Below, piece by piece: positions 7,053 through 15,377 of a DNA stretch of 23,756 nucleotides. The first letter of the stretch is position 1. Each line of letters opens with the position of its first letter. Location of the stretch: positions 1-23,756 of IMG/VR virus record IMGVR_UViG_3300023176_003149; one strand, 5' to 3'. The notes beneath the pieces are model-generated. The model saw only the letters and a program-made list of their open reading frames with translations, did not search any database and was not told the DNA's origin. The DNA is from a virus. Made by a program: the position numbers and the translations under genes.

Positions 7053-7610
7053 ATGCTAAAAGAACTTAAAGATTTTATAGCGGAAGCAGAAAAGCAACGT
7101 CCTACTCTGGTTCTTAATAAGTTACCATATGCCCGAGATGCATTGGAACCAGTTATGAGCAAAGAAACCGTTGATTTACACTACGGAGTGTTATCAAAAG
7201 GATATGTTGATCGCTACAACAATAAAGAGGGCGATGATGCATTTAACTTTGGTGGTGCACACCTACACAATCTCTTTTGGCCGATGCTACAATCTCCAAG
7301 TTCAGGAAACAAACCTTCAGAAGCATCCGAAGAACTTATAAACAAAAAGTTTGGATCCTTTGAAAAATTCAAAGAGACATTCATAGAAAAAGCCAAAAGC
7401 CTACAAGGTAGTGGTTGGTGTTACATGGATGTAAAAGGCAAATTAGACTTAATTCCAAATCAAGATTTTAAGAAAGGAACTGAAATCGCATTCCTTGTTG
7501 ATATGTGGGAACACTCATATTTGCTTGATACAACCAAAGACAAATACCTAAATTCAATATGGCAAATCATAAACTGGTCAACAGTTAACGAAAGACTTAC
7601 AGGAGAATAA
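7053..7610 (+). CDS. sod: Superoxide dismutase, Fe/Mn family
   Basis: A 185-residue Fe/Mn superoxide dismutase, which converts superoxide to oxygen and peroxide in the cytoplasm. All four metal ligands are visible: His43 in 'DLHYG', His72 in 'HLHNLFW', Asp150 and His154 in 'LVDMWEHSYLLD'. 'GSGWCYMDV' (119-127), 'PNQD' (135-138, with the Gln typical of Mn-type enzymes), and 'SIWQIINW' near the C-terminus are also present. The second-sphere histidine usually four residues after the first ligand is Leu47, while the gating Tyr51 is kept; one residue also seems missing between 'GGAHL' and the second ligand. The N-terminus has about 20 residues before 'LPYARDALEP', longer than in most bacterial forms. 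The gene lies nine bases after uvdE behind a late-type promoter and lacks a Shine-Dalgarno sequence. Metal specificity is uncertain. Confidence 0.9.
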   Translation: MLKELKDFIAEAEKQRPTLVLNKLPYARDALEPVMSKETVDLHYGVLSKGYVDRYNNKEGDDAFNFGGAHLHNLFWPMLQSPSSGNKPSEASEELINKKFGSFEKFKETFIEKAKSLQGSGWCYMDVKGKLDLIPNQDFKKGTEIAFLVDMWEHSYLLDTTKDKYLNSIWQIINWSTVNERLTGE

Positions 7611-7611
7611 A

Positions 7612-7764
7612 ATGTTAAATTGGTTAAAGAATCTTTTCACGCCTTCTAAAAAGGAACCATTGGTCCTTACTAAAGAAATGGAAGTGAAAAAGAAACCTGC
7701 TGCTAAGAAAAAACCAGCAGCAAAAGCGCCTGCCAAGAAAGGCAGACCTCGTAAATCTAAATAA
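7612..7764 (+). CDS. Small basic AT-hook-like protein (50 aa)
   Basis: A 50-residue ORF one base after sod, preceded by AGGAG (7601-7605) inside the end of sod at good spacing. Residues 1-25 include an amphipathic start (MLNWLKNLF). Residues 26-50 are almost only Lys, Ala, Pro and Arg, with two PAAK-type repeats and the core 'KKGRPRKSK', which matches the minor-groove-binding AT-hook (GRP flanked by basic residues). The tail resembles histone H1-like tails. It may bind phage or host DNA, or act as a basic tail on a small membrane-associated protein. No homologue is known to me with certainty. It is followed 11 bases later by the next gene with its own AGGAG, so the set from sod to the Fe-S carrier is probably one transcription unit. 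Confidence 0.75.
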   Translation: MLNWLKNLFTPSKKEPLVLTKEMEVKKKPAAKKKPAAKAPAKKGRPRKSK

Positions 7765-7775
7765 GGAGAAAAACT

Positions 7776-7949
7776 ATGTTAGATAAATTCAAAGGATGGG
7801 TAGCAAAGCGTTTCACAGAAAGAACTTCGTGGGACGGAGCAGCACTAATTGCGCTCGGCATTGTAGTTTTAATTGCTAAACCTCTTGCAGGATTACTCGC
7901 ATATGCGGCAATCGCATACGGTGCGTGGACTATTTGGAAGAGTGAATAA
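7776..7949 (+). CDS. Small membrane protein conserved in marine T4-like phages (57 aa)
   Basis: A 57-residue protein with a charged N-terminus (MLDKFKGWVAKRFTERTSWD), followed by a hydrophobic stretch of about 35 residues (21-55) that can form one long or two short membrane helices. It begins seven bases after AAGGAGA and its TAA overlaps the ATG of the next gene (TAATG), so translation is coupled. The 'RTSWDG..LIA.G.VVLIA.P...L.AYAAIAYGAW' pattern is familiar to me from conserved small proteins in marine phages. The function is unknown. It has too few features to call a holin. Confidence 0.75.
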   Translation: MLDKFKGWVAKRFTERTSWDGAALIALGIVVLIAKPLAGLLAYAAIAYGAWTIWKSE

Positions 7950-8275
7950 TGCCAGATGCAGTTAATCTAACAGATTCTGCAATTAGGCACATGGAAAGCC
8001 TAATTAAAAAAACCGGTAAACCCATCGTTCGATTATCAATGAAGGGCGGTGGGTGCGCTGGATTTTCCTATGACTGGCAAATGACAGATTCAAAAGATTT
8101 TGGTGATGAAGTTATTAAATTACCCAATGGTGAATTTGTTATAGATTCAAACAGTCTACTATTTCTTGTTGGAACCGAAATAGATTATGTTGAAGAAGTA
8201 TTTGGTTCCTATCTACAGATAAACAATCCCAATTCTAAATCAAGTTGCGGCTGCGGCGAAAGCGTAGGATTTTAA
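7949..8275 (+). CDS. A-type Fe-S cluster carrier (IscA/HesB family)
   Basis: A 108-residue A-type iron-sulfur carrier, which passes Fe-S clusters from the scaffold to target enzymes. The three conserved cysteines are present: Cys36 in 'GGGCAGFSY' and Cys100/Cys102 in the C-terminal 'SSCGCGESVGF'. The overall length and the 'LT..A......I......IRLS.KGGGCAGF.Y' pattern match the IscA/ErpA/HesB family. The gene is translationally coupled to the small membrane protein upstream and is the last gene before a converging minus-strand gene, eight bases away. Its place after sod suggests help with Fe-S enzymes under oxidative stress during infection, but that is inference. Which family member (IscA, ErpA, SufA) it replaces cannot be told. 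Confidence 0.9.
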   Translation: MPDAVNLTDSAIRHMESLIKKTGKPIVRLSMKGGGCAGFSYDWQMTDSKDFGDEVIKLPNGEFVIDSNSLLFLVGTEIDYVEEVFGSYLQINNPNSKSSCGCGESVGF

Positions 8276-8282
8276 TTAACTG

Positions 8283-8570
8283 CTAATATTTTGATATTGG
8301 AAGGTCAGCACTCGCAGGCATGTTCCATATCTGTTTCTGCTCCACGCCCTTGCGCTGTGCAAATCTCTTTGCATCACAATTCGAGCATACGTGAAAATAG
8401 TTGTTGTTTAGCCGGGCTCTGCTGATCTTTTTAAGATCCCTGGTAAATACACTGTCACAGTTATCGCATTGGAGTTTGACTATGGTTTTAACACGCTTAT
8501 ACTTGTGTTCCTTACCCAGTTTGCTCCTGCGTATATGCTCGCTTAAAATTTGTTCTGTACCTAAAAACAT
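8283..8570 (-). CDS. Zinc-ribbon phage protein (95 aa)
   Basis: A 95-residue minus-strand protein with two CxxC pairs, 'CDNC' (35-38) and 'CSNC' (62-65), separated by 23 residues rich in basic amino acids, a typical zinc ribbon. The N-terminal 30 residues are basic (HIRRSKLGKEHKYKRVKT), so nucleic-acid binding is plausible. No HNH or GIY-YIG nuclease motif is seen. It converges on the Fe-S carrier gene with a seven-base gap and diverges from the giant fibre gene. Its ATG lies two bases from the predicted start of a late promoter on the minus strand and has no Shine-Dalgarno sequence. The function is unknown. Confidence 0.7.
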   Translation of the reverse strand: MFLGTEQILSEHIRRSKLGKEHKYKRVKTIVKLQCDNCDSVFTRDLKKISRARLNNNYFHVCSNCDAKRFAQRKGVEQKQIWNMPASADLPISKY

Positions 8571-8577
8571 AGTGTAG

Positions 8578-8585
8578 TATTTACA
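8578..8585 (-). promoter_or_regulatory. T4-type late promoter, minus strand (TGTAAATA)
   Basis: Read on the minus strand this is TGTAAATA, six of eight matches to TATAAATA with the TAAATA core intact. The predicted transcription start (about 8572) is two bases before the ATG of the zinc-ribbon gene. It faces away from the plus-strand late promoter at 8614. Confidence 0.5.
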
Positions 8586-8613
8586 GTTTTACATTAGGCT
8601 TATAGAATGAATT

Positions 8614-8621
8614 GATAAATA
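8614..8621 (+). promoter_or_regulatory. T4-type late promoter (GATAAATA) for the giant fibre gene
   Basis: GATAAATA matches seven of eight late consensus positions. The predicted start near 8627 leaves a normal leader of about 25 bases with an AGGGG ribosome binding site (8642-8646) five bases before the ATG at 8652. Confidence 0.65.
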
Positions 8622-8651
8622 CTTGGGTAAAAAGGACCTTCAGGGGAAAAG

Positions 8652-11600
8652 ATGGCAAGAAAAGTTATTGATATCGGTGCAGTTGGTAATGACGGTACCG
8701 GCGATAGTATTAGAGATTCGTTTAGTAAAGTTAATGATAACTTTAGAGAACTATACAGTTCGCTCGGGCTTGGCGAAAAATTAACATTTTCAGGACTTGA
8801 TGATACACCGTCCTCATACATCGGGCAGGAAAATGCGGTAGTTGCTGTTAACCCAACAACTGACGGACTTAAATTCAAACAGATCACTGGCGGCACTGGA
8901 GTGCTTATTGACAATTCCAGTAACGAAAATCAAATTATTATTTCCACTGAATTCAGTGAAATTTCCGGAGATCCTTCACCACAACTTGGTGGAAATTTAT
9001 CAGTACAATTTGGTGGCAACACATACAAGATTAAGGATCTTGCTGAACCTACTGAAGACACAGAAGCAGCAAACAAAGCCTATGTAGACACAAAAATTTC
9101 ACGTGCAGGCGTAAACGCTATCGACCCTGAGACTGGAACAGTTAATTCTGCCTTTGGTAGAATGAGTGGACCATTAATTCTTTCAAGATCACCAGAACCA
9201 GATGATGACGAAACCTATGATGGTTTGATTGCAGCAACTAAACAATATGTTGACAGTTCTGCTTTTGGTAGTTCGGTCAATTTATATGTTGCAACTTCAG
9301 GTGAAGACGAAAGACCAGGAGTGAGTACCGCACTACAGGGTAGAGCACTTGCATACGCATATAGAACTCTCGAGGCAGCACTTAAACGTGCAGAAGAAAT
9401 TTTACTTGAATCAAATGATGATATTGGTCCTTACAAAAAATTATTAACTTATAATGGTGGTGCGAGTGTTGTAACACTAAGCAAGATTGATACTTCTCCA
9501 AGTTCGGGAGCAGGATTTGTTGGAGCACCAAGAATGAGTGTCGACACAATTACTCTTAACAGTGTTGGCTCCAATTACGAAGCAGGAGATGTTATTACAC
9601 TCTCCGGAGGTACTGGGACTCCTGCGAGATATGAAGTATTATCAACAGCAACTTCTCCTGGTGCCGTTGTAACATTTAGACAACTTTCATCAGGTAACTA
9701 TACAGTACTACCTGGTTCGTCTGGTGTTGCTACAACAACGGACAGTTCATTCGGTAATGGAGTAACTTTTGATGTAACATACAAGGTAAACAATGTTACA
9801 ATTTCATCAGGTGGTAGTGGATACAGTCTTGTATCAGTTCGAGTTACAGGTGGTGGTGGAACCGGCGCATTTGGTACCGCTACAGTAACGGGCGGAGTAA
9901 TTACTGAAATTGATATCACTGATGGCGGTTCTGGTTTTACAACATTACCAACTGTTACTGCCGACCTTCCAAGATTCTTCTTAGCCACTGGTGGATTCAG
10001 AACAGACTTTACTGGTGACGTATTAACCGATACGGAAGTGGCATTTAGAGGAAGAGACATAAGAGAAGGATTGTATCTCAAGGGAGAGACATCAGGTGCA
10101 CTTGCTCAGATTCTTGCACACGAAGGAGCATTGGATTCAGAAGGAAATGAAATATTTGATGTTGATATCAAGTATGGATCATTCCAAAATGGTGAACCAA
10201 TTTCCTATGGCGATATCACAAACCAAACACAGATTACAGTATTGGTGGAAAGTGGAATATACGAAGAAAACTATCCATTAAAGGTTCCACAAAACGTTGC
10301 CATCGTTGGTGATGAATTTAGACGTGTAATTATTAAACCAAGACAGGGAACTTCAAGTTCTCCTTGGGCATTCCAAAGATTTAGAAGAGACACGACAATT
10401 GATGGAATGACAACTGCCACACAATTGTATGGTTATCATTACCTACATGATTCAACACAACCTGTTTATCCTAAGATCAACAATGGTGGTGGTTATAATT
10501 CAGCGGCAGAATTAATTCGTTTGAATAGAAACTTCTTACAAAACGAAGTTACTGCCTGGATCAATTATCAGATAGCAAACAACATAGCACCATTCACAAC
10601 TTCATTTACGTATAACGAAAGCCTCTGTAAGCGTGATGCAGGATTGATCATTGACGCAATGATCTTTGATTTGAAGTATGGTGAATACAATAGAACAATA
10701 TCAGCAGGTTTAAAATACTATCAAAATGCAAGTGGTAGAATAGCAATTACCACTCAATTATCCGAGACCATTGCTTCCTTACAACATCTGGAAACATTAA
10801 TCGGAAATGTAATTGACAACAATTCAATTACCACAGTTTACAACCAAGTATTCCCTCAAATTATTGATAATGCATATGTGAGAGAAACTGATGCCGATAC
10901 CGTTATTGGTGAGTTGTTCGATGCTCTTGAAGACGTCATTGACAATAGTGGATCAGTAAACTATCCTAAAGAAAATGATCAAATGGATGTGTTCCTGTGT
11001 AATGATGCAGTAATACTAAGAGCGATGACCATGCAAGGGCATGGTGGTTTCTCAATGATTCTTGATCCACAAGGACAGATACTTGCTAAGTCACCTTATG
11101 CACAGGAGTGTGCTTCTTTCTCCAAATCAATTAATGCACAAACATTTGCAGGTGGTATGTTCGTTGACGGGTTCTCAGGTAACCTACAATTCAAGCATGA
11201 GACTTCAACATCCTCAACAAGAATTGGTGTTAGTGGATTAGATAGATTTCCACAATTGCCTGCTTCGTTTATCGTAGGCGATGATGTATACAAGATTAAC
11301 TATGTAAGAGATTATTCTTACAGTCCAAGCGGAAGTACGGCAACATTTGTTCTTGATGAAACAACTCCTATCAGTTTAACACCTGGTGCGGTCAGTGGTG
11401 TAACAATTAGTAATGCTGATCCTTGCGTTATTACCAGCAACGACCATCAACTTGAATCTGGCGCTTCGGTGGTGTTTTCAACCACTGGTTCTCTTCCAGC
11501 AGGTATCATTGCTGGAAAAGAATACTACGTTGCTGAAAGCGGAAGAACAAATAATACATTTAGGCTTTCAACAACATTTGGTAGTGATACACTCGTGGCA

Positions 11601-14600
11601 ACGACCAGCGCAGGAAGTGGAACACACAGTTATCAAAGAATTTATGAAGTATTGATGCCTGGTAACAGATCAATGCTGTCAAACGACTTTACGCAGGTTG
11701 CTGACATGGGTTATGGTTTGTTGGCTACCAACGGTGGCTTGACAGAAGCAGTGTCAATGTTTACCTACTACTGTTATGCGTCATACATGTCACTGAACGG
11801 TGCGCAGATTAGAAGTATTGGTGGTTCAAGTTCACATGGTGTGTATGCATTGGTTGCGGAAGGTAGTGATCCACTCGAAGTTCCAACTCCCGTATCATTA
11901 TATCACGAGTTGACACAGAGAGTTGACTGTTATGCTCCAACTCCTTCATATGCCAACACAGCAAATGGTTTGTTTATCTATGTAACAAATTATGATTACA
12001 CTCCATTAAACAATTCGGAACTTGAAGTCGACCACGGACACCTAATTTATAGATATCCTGTGACTTCTGTTACAACAACAGATTTACCCGCGGGCGTTGC
12101 AAGACTTAATTTAACATCAGACGAAACAGGAAATTTCGAAGGACTATTTGATCAAATCACAGATGGCACGGTAATGACGTTGAGATCAAATTCTCAGGTT
12201 ATTCTAACTGGTGACATTGTTGATGTTGCAACAAGACCATCAACTGGTTTGGTACTAAACGAATACACTGATGTTTATCGTGTGTTACAATTTGAAAACT
12301 ATGAAGATACGAGAGGTTTAACATCAGGAGATACATATCTTGGTGATGAAGTATTAATTAGCACGGCTTCGCCAACCGAAATTCAATATCTAAGAACAAT
12401 AACTACCATTGCAAGCAATGTTTGTACAACCAGTCAGCCACACGGATTAAAAGTTGATGATGTAATTTTTCCGCAATCAACATCAAATGGATTTAATAGC
12501 GGTGTTGCTTACTACATCATTGATGTTCCTAATTACAATCAATTTACGGTTTCAACATCTCTGGGTGGTTCAGTTTACACGCTTACCAATGGATCAAGCC
12601 TAACAATTAAATGTATCATACCTCACAAACAGAAAGCAGACTATCTTGTTTCATTCCAAAATGTTGGCGGAACTCTTCCAACGGGAATCAGTGGATCACA
12701 GGACTATTTTGTTCTTGAGGGTGGACTTACTGGTCACAAGTTTAACATTTCAACGGCCAAGAATGGTACTGCCGTAAACGTAACTGGAGCCGGATCCGGA
12801 ACTAATTATGCAGCAGCAGAAGGTCTTGCAAGAACCACACTTAGAGAAAACTATAACTACATCGACCTAACAATTTATAAACCAGGTGAGTCAGTTGGAA
12901 CATCTGGTGCTAACCCCGTAACTCCTGGAGCATTTACAAACTGTACCATAAGCGTGGCAAGTCCGGCAGTAATTACAAAAACAACTCACGGACTAAGCCA
13001 GGGTGATGTTATTAGATTTGAAACAACTGGAGATTTACCTACTGGTATTAATGCTACTTCTCATTATTTTGTTTATTCAACTCCAAGTGCTGATACATTT
13101 ACTATCAGTCTTGAATATCCAACGCTTGGGGCTGCTGTTCAAGTAGACACCAGCGGAACACAGTCTGGAACACAAAGTTATGCACTCGTGACTGGTAGGG
13201 TGGGAGATTCAAGTTTTGCAGTTGTACCTGTTGCTCCAGAAGAAAGAACGAGGGTTCCGGGATCAATCTTATACTTCCAAGGAGAGGAGTACGTTATTGA
13301 CTCATACGAATCAGAAGAGGATCTTGACGAAGCATATGCACGTGTAACACTTAATAGACCACTGGAAGATAGCATTATTGAATTTGGCGCAACCTATACG
13401 GCAAGATCAGCAGTTCCTATTAGAACGCTGGGTGCTGATGGTACATTAACAATTAGAATTTCATTAACACGTGTTACATCACATGACTTACTTGACATTG
13501 GTACGGGATCTTACGCTGACACAAACTATCCAAACGAAATTTACGGTCCACCAGTTAATGCAATTAATGCCGACGGCGAAACAGAAGAAAGAGATGTTGG
13601 ACGTGTGTTCTATGTAACCACTGACCAATATGGTAACTTTAGCGTTGGTCCTTACTTCCGAGTTGACCAAGGTACTGGTCGAGTAACATTCTCCGCAGCG
13701 ATTGCGTTGAGTAACTTGGATGGTATTGGATTCAAGCGTGGTGTTCCAATTGCTGAATTCTCAACAGACTCAGGATTTACTGATAACGCCGTTGATACTG
13801 TACCAACGGAAAACGCAACAAGACTTTACATTGATAGAAGGCTTGGTGTAACCCATGGTGGTTCGTCAGTAACTGCTGACAACTTGATTCCACCGACCAG
13901 TGGTGGTTTTGTAGCATTAAGCGGACAGTTGGCTATGAAAGGCCAACTACAGATGGGTAATAATAAAATTGTACAGGTTGCAGATCCTGTGGATCCAACC
14001 GACGCATTAAACCTTAGAAGTTTAACATTTGATAACTTACAGAACTTTACCTTTAATAATCTTGAATCAAACCAAATATTGGTGTTTACTGGTAACGACA
14101 GAGATGCTATTAACTGTTCGGTGGTTGGAGATATCAGCCTAAACATTGATTCAACTGCAAACACAATTGATGCACAAATTAATCCTGATACAATTTTAGA
14201 TGCTGATATCAATAGTGCTGCTGACATTGCGCAGAGCAAACTATTGATGAATCTTGGAACAACAAGAGCGGCTGCTCCTACAGGATCTGCTGCGGTCAAG
14301 CAGGCAGCAAGTGGTCTATCAAGTTATGACAGTGCAGTATTCACTGTAACTGATGGATTCGTAACACTAAAAGCCAATGGTGTTGCTAAAACTAAACTTG
14401 CACAGATTGCTGCCACAAGTGTATTGGGTAACAATACTCTTACAACTGCAAATGCTTCTGATGTGTCAATGGCTCAGGTCGTTGATACCGGTGGTGCTGT
14501 TAAGAAATCACAATTTTCAAGCGTTGGTTTCCTTGCAAGAATAAGTGCTTCGTCAAGTTCATTGGATGGCGACTATGCAGTAATCAACTACGCTGCTGGT

Positions 14601-15377
14601 TCAAGTTCAACGGTTGAAGCAAACAAATTAATTAGAAGAGATTCAAATGGTGACTTTGGTGGAAGATATGCTGACCTACAAGCACTTTATGTTGATGGTA
14701 TTGAAACGCTTGACACTGGCACAACTGGATCGGGTGGTTTCGTAAGATTACACACATATGGAACCAACGGTGGTATCTATCTACAGGATGGTACGCTAAC
14801 CACTGATAAGATTACTTACTATGATAATAACACCCACCAATTCAGAACACAGGCAGGTACTGCAAATGCTCCTATCATTGCTTCAAGCATACAGGTAAAT
14901 GCAATTACAACTGGCGGAAACACAACCGCAGGAACGATAACTGGTAGATGGACGCTAACAGGAACATCACCAAACGAATCAAGATTTGAGGCAACATACT
15001 CAGCGGACGTTGCAGAATACTACGAGGGTGACAAGGAATACGAAGTCGGAACGGTGTTAGTATTTGGTGGTGACAAGGAAGTCACAACTTCAAACAAACA
15101 AGGCGATACAAGGGTAGCAGGTGTTGTATCCAACACGGCAGCCTATGTGATGTATACTGCTTGCCCAGGTGAGAAGAACCTTGTTGCATTGACTGGTAGA
15201 GTTCCTTGTAAAGTCGTAGGAAAAATTAAGAAGGGTGACATACTCGTAACAGCAGGTATACATGGTGTGGCAACAGTTTCAACAGATCCTAAGGTAGGAA
15301 CAATTGTTGGTAAAGCCATCGAAGATTACGATAGTGATCATATTGGAACAATTCAAGTAGCGGTGGGCAGATCATAA
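8652..15377 (+). CDS. Giant tail-fibre protein with C-terminal peptidase-G2-type domain (2241 aa)
   Basis: This protein is the size of the largest phage fibres. Residues 1-37 form the shared fibre module (VIDIGAVGNDGTGDSIRDSF...NDNFRELY). 'EAANKAYVDTKI' (about 137-148) and 'AATKQYVDSS' are shaft-type helices. About 195-250 is an 'LYVATSGEDERPG...GRALAYAYRTLEAA' region. About 265-445 holds Gly-rich beta repeats. 'VLVESGIYEENYPLKVPQNVAIVGDE' (about 530-555) opens a pectate-lyase-like beta-helix. 'MQGHGGFSMILDPQGQI' lies at about 795-811. Four ~65-75-residue FCCH-like repeats follow at about 920-997, 1252-1320, 1322-1387 and 1433-1513. The last ~130 residues (SADVAEYYEGD... and ALTGRVPCKVVGKIKKGDILV) match the peptidase G2 intramolecular-chaperone type, which can cut itself off after trimer folding. 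Host receptor binding is likely. Its TAA overlaps the next ATG. Confidence 0.88.
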   Translation: MARKVIDIGAVGNDGTGDSIRDSFSKVNDNFRELYSSLGLGEKLTFSGLDDTPSSYIGQENAVVAVNPTTDGLKFKQITGGTGVLIDNSSNENQIIISTEFSEISGDPSPQLGGNLSVQFGGNTYKIKDLAEPTEDTEAANKAYVDTKISRAGVNAIDPETGTVNSAFGRMSGPLILSRSPEPDDDETYDGLIAATKQYVDSSAFGSSVNLYVATSGEDERPGVSTALQGRALAYAYRTLEAALKRAEEILLESNDDIGPYKKLLTYNGGASVVTLSKIDTSPSSGAGFVGAPRMSVDTITLNSVGSNYEAGDVITLSGGTGTPARYEVLSTATSPGAVVTFRQLSSGNYTVLPGSSGVATTTDSSFGNGVTFDVTYKVNNVTISSGGSGYSLVSVRVTGGGGTGAFGTATVTGGVITEIDITDGGSGFTTLPTVTADLPRFFLATGGFRTDFTGDVLTDTEVAFRGRDIREGLYLKGETSGALAQILAHEGALDSEGNEIFDVDIKYGSFQNGEPISYGDITNQTQITVLVESGIYEENYPLKVPQNVAIVGDEFRRVIIKPRQGTSSSPWAFQRFRRDTTIDGMTTATQLYGYHYLHDSTQPVYPKINNGGGYNSAAELIRLNRNFLQNEVTAWINYQIANNIAPFTTSFTYNESLCKRDAGLIIDAMIFDLKYGEYNRTISAGLKYYQNASGRIAITTQLSETIASLQHLETLIGNVIDNNSITTVYNQVFPQIIDNAYVRETDADTVIGELFDALEDVIDNSGSVNYPKENDQMDVFLCNDAVILRAMTMQGHGGFSMILDPQGQILAKSPYAQECASFSKSINAQTFAGGMFVDGFSGNLQFKHETSTSSTRIGVSGLDRFPQLPASFIVGDDVYKINYVRDYSYSPSGSTATFVLDETTPISLTPGAVSGVTISNADPCVITSNDHQLESGASVVFSTTGSLPAGIIAGKEYYVAESGRTNNTFRLSTTFGSDTLVATTSAGSGTHSYQRIYEVLMPGNRSMLSNDFTQVADMGYGLLATNGGLTEAVSMFTYYCYASYMSLNGAQIRSIGGSSSHGVYALVAEGSDPLEVPTPVSLYHELTQRVDCYAPTPSYANTANGLFIYVTNYDYTPLNNSELEVDHGHLIYRYPVTSVTTTDLPAGVARLNLTSDETGNFEGLFDQITDGTVMTLRSNSQVILTGDIVDVATRPSTGLVLNEYTDVYRVLQFENYEDTRGLTSGDTYLGDEVLISTASPTEIQYLRTITTIASNVCTTSQPHGLKVDDVIFPQSTSNGFNSGVAYYIIDVPNYNQFTVSTSLGGSVYTLTNGSSLTIKCIIPHKQKADYLVSFQNVGGTLPTGISGSQDYFVLEGGLTGHKFNISTAKNGTAVNVTGAGSGTNYAAAEGLARTTLRENYNYIDLTIYKPGESVGTSGANPVTPGAFTNCTISVASPAVITKTTHGLSQGDVIRFETTGDLPTGINATSHYFVYSTPSADTFTISLEYPTLGAAVQVDTSGTQSGTQSYALVTGRVGDSSFAVVPVAPEERTRVPGSILYFQGEEYVIDSYESEEDLDEAYARVTLNRPLEDSIIEFGATYTARSAVPIRTLGADGTLTIRISLTRVTSHDLLDIGTGSYADTNYPNEIYGPPVNAINADGETEERDVGRVFYVTTDQYGNFSVGPYFRVDQGTGRVTFSAAIALSNLDGIGFKRGVPIAEFSTDSGFTDNAVDTVPTENATRLYIDRRLGVTHGGSSVTADNLIPPTSGGFVALSGQLAMKGQLQMGNNKIVQVADPVDPTDALNLRSLTFDNLQNFTFNNLESNQILVFTGNDRDAINCSVVGDISLNIDSTANTIDAQINPDTILDADINSAADIAQSKLLMNLGTTRAAAPTGSAAVKQAASGLSSYDSAVFTVTDGFVTLKANGVAKTKLAQIAATSVLGNNTLTTANASDVSMAQVVDTGGAVKKSQFSSVGFLARISASSSSLDGDYAVINYAAGSSSTVEANKLIRRDSNGDFGGRYADLQALYVDGIETLDTGTTGSGGFVRLHTYGTNGGIYLQDGTLTTDKITYYDNNTHQFRTQAGTANAPIIASSIQVNAITTGGNTTAGTITGRWTLTGTSPNESRFEATYSADVAEYYEGDKEYEVGTVLVFGGDKEVTTSNKQGDTRVAGVVSNTAAYVMYTACPGEKNLVALTGRVPCKVVGKIKKGDILVTAGIHGVATVSTDPKVGTIVGKAIEDYDSDHIGTIQVAVGRS
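11410..13190 (+). repeat. Four FCCH-like protein repeats in the giant fibre
   Basis: Within the giant fibre a unit of about 65-75 residues recurs at roughly 11410-11640, 12405-12610, 12615-12810 and 12950-13190. The core reads 'H.L..GD.V.F...G.LPTGI....YYV......FT.ST..GG..V..T..GSG...Y'. The copies are diverged in DNA and only similar in protein. This repeat type is often labelled 'E1 FCCH-like' in phage fibres. A weaker fifth copy is in the next fibre gene near 15535-15750. Confidence 0.6.

Noticed and set aside
7757-7763. CTAAATA before the small membrane protein gene
   Set aside because: It lies in the last codons of the AT-hook gene (Ser-Lys-stop), and its predicted start would cut off the Shine-Dalgarno sequence of the next gene; probably chance.
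13826-14299. Long minus-strand ORF (157 codons) opposite the giant fibre gene
   Set aside because: It mirrors the codon pattern of the fibre gene, has no family motif or promoter, and several similar antisense ORFs occur opposite other fibre genes.
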